DNA from: Isoetes taiwanensis
Taxonomy: Eukaryota > Streptophyta > Lycopodiopsida > Isoetales > Isoetaceae
NCBI GenBank assembly: GCA_021234155.1
Contig: JAJEKV010000041.1
Span: 11,232,689 to 11,296,688, forward strand
Direction: 5' to 3'
Length of the DNA: 64,000 nt
Below the pieces are notes generated by a model that was not told where the DNA came from, made no database searches, and worked only from the letters and a program-made list of their open reading frames with translations. Every line of letters starts with the position of its first letter. Position 1 is the first letter of the stretch. This document shows positions 34,189-43,325 of this stretch, piece by piece. Position numbers and translations under genes: made by a program.

Positions 34189-35188
34189 TGCGATCATAAG
34201 GTTTGCGCATAGGGAGAGCAGTCCCAGCACTTATGTACCCATTTCTTATTTTTCACGCCATGGCTTTTGTTACGAACACAAAAAATGAATCAAGGAAACA
34301 ACCTCAGATAGCTCTAAAAATTATACAATTGCTCCAATCATTAGGAGATCAAGATACCACCCAACCGGGCTCAGGACGAGCAAGAAATCGTATTTTGCTT
34401 GGCAACTCTATCTCTGGAATTCTATCCACTGCAATCTAGTGGTGATGGAAATGATTACTATGACTCTGGTTCAAGACGGATCACTCTTCCCCCTTCATAG
34501 AAAACAACAATCCCTTATAACAGTATGAGAAACCTTTTTTTCATAGATTCGGATCCCTTTTTCAGTAGACATGGAATCGGCTGGAAATAGGTGGATTCGC
34601 CCGTAATAACGCCAGATTCGGCCTTTTTCTCCAGATCTGGGAGCCTTTCTTTGGCTCTGATACAATCTCGGGGCAGTTTTGGCTGAAGGGTTCATGACCG
34701 TTATCGACCCGCGACTTTATTTTATTTTTTTAAACTTCAATGGTTCATAGCTTAAAACAATAAGCTACCTACCTTAACCCAAGTATCATAATTTAAGAAA
34801 TAAACTACTCATTGACAAGTTATTTACTATTGAAATATTAATTCCAGATGCGTTGAGCCCGAGCCGCTCCCCAAACCCAAAGATTGAGTCAGAAACGACT
34901 TTCCACCCATTTCTAAAATATTTCCAAAGACGTAAGCCATATGTAGGTGTTCAGAATCTGTGGACTATGCCAAAATCAAACTCAATTTATATATGTTCTA
35001 ACTCAGTTTATATATGTTCTGTATTTTAGAAATAACCGATTAAATTAAGTATCTCGAAGTCTGAGACTAAGATTTAGTAATATCCCTATTTTGCAAATGT
35101 CACAAGGAAGCATTTCTCTTTTCCAGAGGCTCTAAACTATCCTTAATTGTAATTTTCGAGCTTCAGTAGAGAGGTTTAGGGATAAGTA
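34189..35188. other. Non-coding DNA with a diverged dispersed repeat
   Basis: The segment 34325-34420 (GCTCCAATCATTAGGA, ACCACCCAACCGGGCTCA, GAGCAAGAAATC) resembles 42815-42890 (ACTCCAATCCCAATCC, TTAGGAATC, CCACCCAACCGGGTTCAA, GAGCAAGGACTC) in the same orientation, so both are copies of one repeat family. Nothing else is recognised. Confidence 0.4.
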
Positions 35189-35306
35189 GAGAGGTTTAGG
35201 GATAAGTTGGCTTGCGCTTCTTTATACGATATTAAGTCCCGCTTCCAAGAGGTTTAGGGATAAGTTGGCTTGCGCTTCTTTATATGATATTAAGTCCTGC
35301 TTCCAA
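35189..35306. repeat. 58 bp tandem duplication
   Basis: AGAGGTTTAGGGATAAGTTG, GCTTGCGCTTCTTTATACG, ATATTAAGTCCCGCTTCCA is followed at once by a second copy with two base changes. A partial third unit (GAGAGGTTTAGGGATAAG) precedes it at about 35168-35187. Confidence 0.85.
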
Positions 35307-35509
35307 GATATCCAAATTTTCAATTACTCGATTTTCCTATATAAGCAGCATATGCAAGACATTGTAGGAATTGCTCTGATGAAAATAGATAAGATGATCT
35401 ATTTCATCTTTTGCATTTGTCACAAACACTACAGAGCAACTAGCTACCCGTTTACTACTCGTTTATAAACTAACGCAGATCTATGCACCGCCAGGGATAA
35501 CCGTGGATT

Positions 35510-35782
35510 TTAGTGATACTTTTTGTTATCAGATGAAAGCATCTCTAAAAGATTATCTAGAAATATTGTTTCAGAGAATTGCTCGTCCAACTTCTCTAAA
35601 TTATTGGCATCCTCTACCGGCTTCTCTTCTTCTATCTCTATAACGAATCTGTAACTGTAGAGTTTGATGCTCACAACTGCCAATAGGGCTAGCAATTTCT
35701 TGGTCCAATCAAACATGTAGACAGGTTTTGGTTCGTGACTATAATCATGATCATGTCTGCCCCCCCTATGCATGGTATGCAA
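35510..35782 (-). CDS. Hypothetical small protein with possible membrane segment
   Basis: A 90-codon minus-strand frame starts at 35782. It has a His-rich N-terminus (MHRGGRHDHDYSHE), a hydrophobic stretch WTKKLLALLAVVSIKLYSY that could cross a membrane, and an acidic tail (EIEEEKPVEDANNLEKLDEQ). The composition is protein-like and the block has normal CAG/CTG content. There is no family match and no promoter evidence, so it may be chance or an exon. Confidence 0.25.
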   Translation of the reverse strand: MHTMHRGGRHDHDYSHEPKPVYMFDWTKKLLALLAVVSIKLYSYRFVIEIEEEKPVEDANNLEKLDEQFSETIFLDNLLEMLSSDNKKYH

Positions 35783-36534
35783 CCATTAGAATGGCTATTA
35801 ACTTTATGCATATTTGTAATGCCCCAACCATTAACACCCCAGTAATGTCAACACTTTATATTGGTTTAATTGTTGTTCTTGAAAAATTAAAGAGCGGTTT
35901 ACTTTATATTGGTTTAATCATTGTTTTTTGAAAAATTAAATAGTGGTTTTTGTTTAGATCAGCGTTCTGAAGAGTTAAATTAACTGTTGATGGTTTGGGA
36001 ACCAAAATATAGTTAAAAAAAACATTGGTCGCAAAGGGAATATGATATTCTTCGATATACCTGGTGTATGCATGTTCAATCACATAAAGTACTTGTATTA
36101 TTAAATGTTGTTGTTATCTGATACCAACGTTGTTCCCGGTTAGGTTGTTTAAGTCTACGGCAGCTGTCCCTTTGGTGAAAAACATTGTATCCTGTCGATT
36201 CTTGGAATATTAAGAATATTCCATAAAAACTCAAAAAACATGTTTCAAAAAAACCTAAAAAAAATTCCCCCACTTCTTTGTGGCTGATCAAACATGAAAT
36301 GGCATTCACAAACTTAGATGACAGTGAGATCTGTTCAACGGCACTAGAATCATCTAAAAGGGAGTTGGAATCTTGTGCTTTAAATACGGGTTTTTAAAAA
36401 TAACTCAAAAGAGCATAACTTGTGAATTTCGATTTCAATTTAGATCTTTTGGAAAGATCTTATCATAATCTACAACTATTGTGAAGACAACTTTTATATT
36501 TGATAAACCACAAAAACTATATTAGCATATTACC

Positions 36535-36612
36535 TAAAATGCCCTTTGCTTGAAGGGCATTTTGGTAATTTTTGCAAAATATAGAGGCATTTTGGTAATT
36601 TTCCCCTTTAAT
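36535..36612 (-). repeat. Dispersed repeat copy (inverted partner at 13165)
   Basis: The reverse complement matches 13165-13236. A small inverted repeat AAAATGCCCTT-TGCTTG-AAGGGCATTTT lies at 36537-36564. Just upstream, AGAGCATAACTTGTGAATTT and TTTTGGAAAGATCTT at about 36410-36460 recall phrases in the MITE-like element at 358-900, so a distant relationship is possible. Confidence 0.5.
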
Positions 36613-36673
36613 AATTTTGGTGCCAATAGTGGATATGTTAGAACATCCCTATCTTTTGTAGGTTATGTGCATA

Positions 36674-36912
36674 GTAACCTCTTGATGCAGGAGGTTATAT
36701 GCTAGGCAGCTGATTGGATTTCGGGATTTCCGGCTGGTAAACTGGCAGGCAACCCCGAAACTCCAAAATTCGGCCAGCTACCAAATGTACGCCGTTGTTT
36801 GTTGGAAATCTCTTTCTTGTTTTCTGGCATTGATTCTAGCAAGCAGGAGGGTTTGTTTTGTTGATTCTTGCTGCTTAGGGTATGCCAAGGTTTCTTGCGA
36901 GTTTTTGCTTGG
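36674..36912 (+). repeat. Direct repeat, left copy (LTR- or TRIM-like pair)
   Basis: It begins GTAACCTCTTGATGCAGG and ends TTGCGAGTTTTTGCTTG. The right copy is at 37987-38256 in the same orientation and order, including GAGGTTATATGCTA or AAGGTTATATGCTA, TTGTTTTCTGGCATTGATTC and AGCAGGAGGGTTT. About 1.07 kb separates the two. Confidence 0.65.
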
Positions 36913-37333
36913 AGTTTTTACAGGTTTTTGCGGGAGGGTTTCTGTACATAGTAACTATATTCCTTTTATTTTATTTGGCGGAAAAACGTTCCGCATTTTC
37001 TGGAGCGGCGCCGCTTAGCCCCTGACGTCTTGCCTCGAGCCCTTCTACGGCATTCAAGAAACAGGGCTCAGCCCTATCATCGCCAAGAACAGCGAGCTAT
37101 TTCGGCATGATCGCCACAGCTGAGAAACAGAGCTATGGCCTTTCCTGCCGGACGGAGTAGGCCCTTTCTTCTTGTTATCAGATCCGGCAGTTGTTTTTGT
37201 AGGGATTTCCCTTCTTTTATTTCTTGGATATCTAAGGCAGCCAATGTGGCAACCAGATTGGGGCCAAGGTAGAAGCAAGCCGATTTGCAGGGTCGGATAT
37301 GGTGGAAATCCAAGGTTGAAGCCATAGCTTTTA

Positions 37334-37830
37334 TTATAGCGTCTTCAATCTGAGCCCGCCTGAAGAACAGAGCTTTTGAGAGAGGGAAAAGAGGTAATTA
37401 TAGATCTCCATTGCATGCACTATTATGTATTGATAGATCTTGTTGTCGCTGTTGCAGAAGCGACTGCTGTTCTGATCGTGACCCTGTGAGTTGCATTTCC
37501 TCAGCAATACATGCAGGTAGAAAAATCGGCCCTTCTTACTTCTAGTTTTCGACCAGATCCAAGCTTTAATGGTATAATCGAATCGCTTTCCTGCTCCAGA
37601 TCTGGTCTGCACCAAGCCATCAGAGTTTGCAAAATCTTCAGTTGAAGCAATATCATACTTCTGCTACATCCACTTTGTCAGCTCTTTTAATTTCTTTTTG
37701 TCTTTCTTGGGGTTAAAGGCGACGGATTTTGATGCTCCCAGTGTAGCATGCCCACTCTTTGAACCACCGGGCTTCTCTGTTTTAGGATTTACCACAAGAA
37801 CTCTGCCGGAACAGAGCAAGATAGAGAAAG
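37334..37830 (-). pseudogene. Lysine-rich open frame with one in-frame stop, between the direct repeats
   Basis: On the minus strand a frame runs from about 37830 to 37334 with a single TAG (37664-37666). Upstream of it: RVLVVNPKTEKPGGSKSGHA, SVAFNPKKDKKKLKELTKWM. Downstream: STEDFANSDGLVQTRSGAGK, AWIWSKTRSKKGRFFYLHVL. It has a basic, DNA/RNA-binding-like composition and no recognised domain. Its position between 240-270 bp direct repeats suggests the internal part of a small retroelement, or a captured gene fragment. Confidence 0.3.
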
Positions 37831-37883
37831 AAGAAGCCGCCAGGTGTCACAATTTAAGTGGAAATTTAAACCATCCGTGTATT

Positions 37884-37988
37884 ACGTCCCGTAATGCACG
37901 CCTGGAAAAGATTCCGGCTTTAATTTTTTTCGGGCGCCGCCCGGACTTCGGCGGGCGGAATCTTTCCAGCGTGCATTACGTAGTACGT
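37884..37988. repeat. Long perfect-looking hairpin with GC-rich centre
   Basis: The left arm 37884-37916 and right arm 37956-37988 pair over about 33 bp with few mismatches: GTAATGCACGCCTGG and AAAGATTCCG against CGGAATCTTTCCAGCGTGCA, TTACGTAGTACGT. The spacer contains the palindrome CGGGCGCCGCCCGG (37931-37944). The right arm abuts the start of the right direct repeat; the left direct repeat has no such hairpin. Confidence 0.8.
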
Positions 37989-38256
37989 AACCTCTTGGTG
38001 CAGAAGGTTATATGCTAAGTAGCCAGCAGGATTTTCGAGGTTTCATCTAGTAAATCGGCCGCCTGTCAGTTTACTGGTTGGAAACCCCTCAATACGGAAC
38101 GTAAGCCGCCATTTGGTGGAAATTCCGGTCTTGTTTTCCGGCGTTGATTCTTGAAAGCAGGAGGGTTTCTGTGTTGATTCTTGCAAGCAAGGCGGGTTTG
38201 TTTTGCTGATTCTTGCCCCTTAGGATATAGCAAGTTTTCTTGCGAGTTTCTGCTTG
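37987..38256 (+). repeat. Direct repeat, right copy
   Basis: It pairs with 36674-36912. It contains an extra internal duplication (AGGAGGGTTTCTGTGTTG, ATTCTTGCAAGCAAGGCGGG, TTTGTTTTGCTGATTCTTGC; 38158-38216) absent from the left copy. Confidence 0.65.
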
Positions 38257-38311
38257 TCCAGAAGCTTAGATTTGAGCAGGATGTCGGAGTGGCAAATTTG
38301 CAAATGTCCCC

Positions 38312-38342
38312 GATTCTTGCTTAGGGTTTAGGGTTTAGCCCC
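38312..38342 (+). repeat. Short telomere-like TTTAGGG run
   Basis: CTTAGGGTTTAGGGTTTAGCCC holds about two and a half plant telomere-type units. It is far too short for a telomere; such telo-box motifs occur in plant promoters and interstitially. Confidence 0.6.
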
Positions 38343-38514
38343 TGTTTCTTGTGGATCCGAAGAACAGATCCCTACCCCTGTCCGCTCCATCCCTGCTTCT
38401 TGCTCCGCCCTTGTTTCTTGCTAGTCTAGACAACAAATACTCTGGTTTTTGCCTATTTTAAAAACAAGGGATCTTCAAGGCTCAAGAGGCACAAACGTTT
38501 TGCCTGCTCTGTCA

Positions 38515-38780
38515 CTGAAGCTATGAATCTATATCCACCGATGATGCTTTGAGCTATGGCGGTGTTGAAGATCCCGTATAGTTTGAAGCTCTGAGCTATG
38601 GCATTGAGCTATAGCCTGAGCTCTGAATCTCTGCCAGTGACAAAGTCTGAAGTTCTGAACTATGGCGACGTTGAATCTCTGTCGACGATGAAGCTCTAAG
38701 GCGCTAAAACTCTGAGCTATGCCAGCATAAACGCAAAAATGCAAATCAGAGCTATGGCAGAGTTCTACTGCTCGTCGCCA
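38515..38780. repeat. Degenerate GAGCTATGGC / TCTGAA low-order repeat
   Basis: GAGCTATGGC or GAACTATGGC occurs at about 38551, 38591, 38658 and 38749, interspersed with GAAGCTCTGAGCTATGGC and CTGAATCTCTG phrases. Irregular spacing of 20-70 bp. Confidence 0.55.
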
Positions 38781-39209
38781 ATGGGGCCCCAAGGTTGCAA
38801 ATTAAACGGGAGTGTTGCAAAACTCCCGTTTCAAAAATTCCTTTAAAAAAATACCATCCTCTTAAAGTTGGCCTTTTTTTTGATAAACTTGAGAATTTCA
38901 AAAGGTTCAGTTTTTTTTCCCCTCATTGTGGCTCCTCATTAAGTGACAGTTTGTTTTTTGCAAAGAAGCACCCTTAAAAATGGCAAAATATAGACATGAA
39001 TACAATAGGGAGCCACCTGGAGTCCATGGCCATTATAGAGGATAAGCTACCTCCTATGCCAAGGGTGACGAAGGATGTAGGCATTAGATATATAGGCATG
39101 ATAGACATGTTGCACGCATGTAGTGTAATATAATGTAAATTAAATAGGTGATGGACCCTTAAAATCACAGAAAAGACGGCACGTCACGAATAAGACCCTA
39201 TAACACTTA

Positions 39210-39362
39210 GTAATACATTAAAGATGATCTCATCATTGCCCATGATGACATGCCTAAATTTCCATGACCTCTATCACGTTCGCATGCACTGTGACATGGC
39301 GTAAGTAACATTAAAGACGATCCCATCATCGCCCAAGATCACATGCCTAACTCTACATGCAT
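39210..39362. repeat. 51 bp direct duplication, period about 93 bp
   Basis: CATTAAAGATGATCTCATCA, TTGCCCATGATGACATGCC (about 39217) recurs as CATTAAAGACGATCCCATCA, TCGCCCAAGATCACATGCC (about 39310). Confidence 0.7.
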
Positions 39363-39799
39363 CCAGACTACTTGAAGATGAATGCATGCACTCTTTGAAC
39401 TATCTCTGCAAGATCTTTGTTGAATGCAATTTTCCATGGACCAAGAAAATGGTGGAACATTACAATTTACAACCTAAAACCTTAGCAAAGATAAAAAATT
39501 TATAGGCATTTATTAAAAGGTCCCCATAATTAATAGTCGTGGGCACTTTCAAATTTAGAACATTAATGAAATTTGGCCATACGGCCCACATACATAAGTG
39601 TTCCTTAAACCCTAAATTTTTTCCTTAACTCACCCTTTGAACCTGTAGGTCGATTTTTGAGAAATCCTCGTCAGTTTCTTGCATTGTTTGATATGGTGCG
39701 AACCAAGCAGGCTCCCCTTAAGAGGCTTAGATGTTAGTGGGGATATATACATCCATCTTGTCAACAAGGGGAAGAGACCAAAGCACATGACATCAAAGC

Positions 39800-40600
39800 T
39801 TAGCTTTGAATATGTTTAGCACTAGCAATGACTGGTCAACTAGCTTGACTGTCATATAGGATTGGATGAACCCGGGCACTCAACAAATTTATTAGCATCC
39901 GCTTTTTGCAATATTTCCAGTAGATGTAGTACTAATTTGAGGGGTTGAGCTTATCTTGTCGTATGTAATGTTGGGAACACTAGCCCTATGTTGTTTGGAC
40001 TGTTTATAACCATGATTGTCAGTATATGGCTTAGCCGATTGCAAAAAACAATGGGTTTTATGGTTTTTTCACAAATATCTACCATGTTATTTTTTAGTTG
40101 AAATGGTCAGCCCAAGGATTTGTAGCCAGCTATGTTGTCATATCTATAAGACTCTTCTGTACTTCCAAGTAGGAAAGACATGCCATGATACTTTCTTTGA
40201 CTGTGGACTTTAGGCGGTTCCCAAAGGAATACATTTGAGAAGCACGAGACATGTCAAGATAAAGAGTGTGTATGATATTAACATATACCAAACTGATGAT
40301 CCATCCAAGTTATATTGTCCCTGCAAATCTTTGCCCTAAGGAGTTTCACATACACATTTGAATAGTAGGGAGACGTTCTCCTCCATGTAGGTTATGAGAG
40401 AATGAAAGTTGCTACCTAGGTTAGCACTAACATTGACTGGCCAATGTGTACAATAGGATTGGGTGAACCAAGGTACACAACAGATCGTTTGCAATAACTT
40501 TTGTAGCAGGTGCAGTAGCTCAGCTTATCTTACCATAAGTACTGTCGAGAACACTAGCCCTAGATTGTTGAAAAACACCTACAAGTGCTAATGGGTCAAG
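39800..40600. repeat. Diverged tandem duplication, period about 590-610 bp
   Basis: 39800-39990 and 40410-40575 share in order TTAGCACTA, ACTGGTCAAC or ACTGGCCAAT, ATAGGATTGGATGAACC or ATAGGATTGGGTGAACC, GCAATA, GAGCTTATCTT or CAGCTTATCTT, and GAACACTAGCCCTA. A further fragment, TAGCCCTAGATTGTT and ATGGGTTCTATGCTTTTTTC, is at 57867-57950 (compare 39975-40090). Confidence 0.6.
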
Positions 40601-41023
40601 TGCTAATGGGTTTTTAAGGACCATTGGATCCCGGAACAAAGGTGAGAATATGCCAAATGAAGGGCAAGGGATTTTACACCTCACACCCACGTATAGCACA
40701 GCGCTCCCCATATGCCATAAGTACATATGGGAATACACAATGCATGAAAATGAATACTATGCAAGGTGCCCACATTTTCCAATTGTATTTGCCTCTGCCT
40801 CTCACATGTTTGCACAACAGCAAACACGTTTCACACTCACACAACGGCAAGCACGCCCCAATTTAGGGGCCGTGAGCCTGCCCAAGCTAATAAATCAGAG
40901 AAGTCAGATGAAGAAATTAATAGAGCTCATAGAGACACAATTGCAAGTATGCAAGGTTCATATATCACAATGCCAATAGCACGTAATTGCTATTACAAAT
41001 AACGATGCATTACAATCCATATT

Positions 41024-41612
41024 ACAGAACTGAAATACAACTGAGAGGTTGCATCTCTATGGCCTCTGTCACAGGTACAATATAGCAAGCAGAGGACAAC
41101 AATGGCCATGATGAAATAGCATCACATTAGTATGTCAAAAGACAGAAAGAACATAAGGCGCACATCATGCTTAAAGATCCTCCACAAACATAGAACAAGG
41201 TTCCTGCAAGAGGCTGCCATCAAACCACAGGGCATCTGTACGCCTCCAGTTCTCCTCGACCCTCCATCAACCACGTCTCTAGCCATAATATGGCAATTGG
41301 CACCAGTGCTCCACAACTAGCGTACTTCTCAAGCAGCGTCATTGAAACCACGAAAGATTGCTCCGTCTGTACCATCTCCAGAACACAGAAAAGGGACTCC
41401 GGAAGAAAGCGTGCCACCATCAAACAATCAAAAAGCAAAGCCGACGGGCCTTCCACCAATCCACATGCCACATAACTATAATCAAATACATATTCCCTCT
41501 TCAATATGCACACAAACCTCTTCACATGCGATGTAGAAAGAATGCAAAAATCAGTCATGGGCATTCCCATCTCAGGCTTCCTGCCACAAATCACCTAATA
41601 ATCCCTTCCCAC
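41024..41612. repeat. Segmental duplication, left copy (right copy at 57006)
   Basis: From ACAGAACTGAAATACAACTG to CACCTAATAATCCCTT this segment is about 96 percent like 57006-57595 by eye. On the minus strand both keep an open frame of 124-125 codons (41220-41594 and 57200-57577; MICGRKPEMGMPMTDFCILS). The two differ by a 3 bp indel that preserves frame, but most base differences change the residue, so selection for protein is not evident. On the left a SINE-type unit begins directly after the end of homology (about 41612). Confidence 0.75.
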
Positions 41613-41968
41613 CTTAGGAAGTTGACACTGGGATTATACAACACTGGGATTATACAAAGTAGTGTGTGAGTATACACCAGTAAAAATTGGCTTCCATGTA
41701 CACTGGGGCTGGTATACTGGTTGTTGCCTAAAAATTCCCCGACTTCCTGAGGCGGGGTTCTATCCTGCCTACAAAGTGTGCATGTATGGCTAAAGTTTTG
41801 CCCAACGGATGTGTGGTGAGTTGGTATAGGCCTAGTAATGCCGGGGTTATACGGCCCTGATCCCCGACATGGTAGAACTTGTGCCTATACATGTCCTCCA
41901 CTTTGTCTGCCATAAGGCAGCAGGATAAGCTCCACAATAATTGTGTGAGTATACACCAGTAACAAGAT
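41613..41968 (+). mobile_element. Isolated unit of the tRNA-like SINE family, with deletion
   Basis: It contains AATTGGCTTCCATGTACACT, TTGTTGCCTAAAAATTCCCC, TTGCCCAACGGATGTGTGG and GAGTTGGTATAGGCCTAG as in the main array (49690-55760). About 75 bp between AGTAATGCC (41841) and GGGGTTATACGG is missing, which removes the B box. It starts with the end of a type-B unit (CCCACCTTAGGAAGTTG). Confidence 0.75.
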
Positions 41969-42391
41969 GCTGCGCACGAAGGGTTGCCCTCCATGGCCGA
42001 AGGGAAATGGCTTAAATCATAGTTCAAAGTCATGCGAGTATGTAACTTTCATTGTTTGATAGTAAGAAAAAATATGCTCCCTGAGCAGAGTTTTAGTTTG
42101 GCTCTTAGGAAAAATTCTCCTCTTATCTAGTTGGCTTAGAAATAGAAGCATATGTAGCTAAGTTCAAAGTCAAGGAACGTATGGACGTCGCATTATGCTG
42201 GCTACAAAAGACTTAATTGTTGATGGCAAGGTTCCAGCAAGAAACATTACAGGCCTTATCTGTTGAGCAACATTTAGACACCGTGTGTTATGAGCTGTGT
42301 AAATTCCTGGGTATCTGTTTACCCTACTGCAATAAAAAAAATGGAATTAGATATGTGTTATGATCAAACAAACAAAAAACATGAAAACATA

Positions 42392-42445
42392 GGGCCACCG
42401 GAGGGCAACCCCTCGTGCGCATGGAGGGTTGCCCTCTGGTGGCCC
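42392..42445. repeat. 20 bp-arm hairpin
   Basis: GGGCCACCGGAGGGCAACCC (42392-42411) pairs with GGGTTGCCCTCTGGTGGCCC (42426-42445): 19 of 20 positions, with a 14 nt loop. The loop plus right arm resembles, in reverse orientation, GCGCACGAAGGGTTGCCCTC at 41972-41991. Confidence 0.85.
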
Positions 42446-43194
42446 GAGAGTGTGTTGTCATGTTTCTTGTTGCCGTTTCGTTTTCATGGTTTTTGTTGGG
42501 TCATTCGATGTGTGGGAGGTTATTAATCACATCTGGAATTACTGGATAAAACAAGCAAAGACACAAGCAAAAGAAAACAGAACCTTGGATTTTGGAAGTT
42601 TTTTCATCACGACAATGTGGCACTCAGCTTGTAACAAGCATCTTCTTGCATTCAACCTAAAATTTCAAATAAAGGCTGAAAGATTTGAGTCGAAACTAGT
42701 GCTCTGCAACTCCCATGACTTCAATAGTCTGGTCATTTCTAGAGATAGACCTAAACTGATATGATTCAATAGAAACCACAGGACTAAAACAACAAAGAAA
42801 GGAGTAAGTATTCAACTCCAATCCCAATCCTTAGGAATCGTGCATCCACCCAACCGGGTTCAAATAGAGCAAGGACTCTTTATCTTGCTTTCACCAAGAA
42901 TTTACAAATCTTAAGTTAGTTTTGAGCAAAGGCTTCAGTAAGGCTGAGGGCTTTTAGCAGAATTGTAACGAATGCCAAGATTAAGGTATCTTCACCTATT
43001 TATACAACAATAAAAACCCTTTACTAAATAAACATTTTGGCCATGGATTTATCTGGAAGAAAGGCAAAGATGATTAAAAGGCAGAAATGGTCTGTTTATA
43101 CCAGATTCGACTCTTTTCAATTGTGGATCAGATGATCCGGTGCAGTTCCGGGATAATCTCCGAAACACTGCTACTTGGAGATTCACCTTATTTG

Positions 43195-43325
43195 CGATTG
43201 ATAAGCTTGCGCTCCTTCTGGGTCCCATAGGCCGATTGGTCTCAGTGGACGATAAAAAAACTATTCTATTCTATTCTATTCTATTCTATTCTATTCTATT
43301 CTATTCTATTCTATTCTATTCTATT
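43195..43325 (+). mobile_element. LINE 3' end with (CTATT)13 tail
   Basis: CTTCTGGGTCCCATAGGCCG, ATTGGTCTCAGTGGACG, ATAAAAAAA is followed by 13 perfect CTATT units (43261-43325). The same 3' end with a shorter tail ends the LINE fragment at 61736-62235, so the pentamer run is the retroposon tail. It is extremely 5'-truncated, with only ~65 bp of LINE body. Confidence 0.8.

Noticed and set aside
37698-38018. 106-codon plus-strand frame
   Set aside because: It overlaps the minus-strand Lys-rich frame and runs through the hairpin and the start of a direct repeat, so it is probably fortuitous.
35160-38342. TTTAGGG motifs as interstitial telomere
   Set aside because: Only isolated units or two and a half tandem copies; too short to call a telomeric array.
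41220-41594. 124-codon minus-strand frame duplicated at 57200-57577
   Set aside because: An in-frame 3 bp indel is suggestive, but base changes are mainly non-synonymous and no domain is seen; I looked for PPR repeats (EKYASCGAL) and the rest does not fit.
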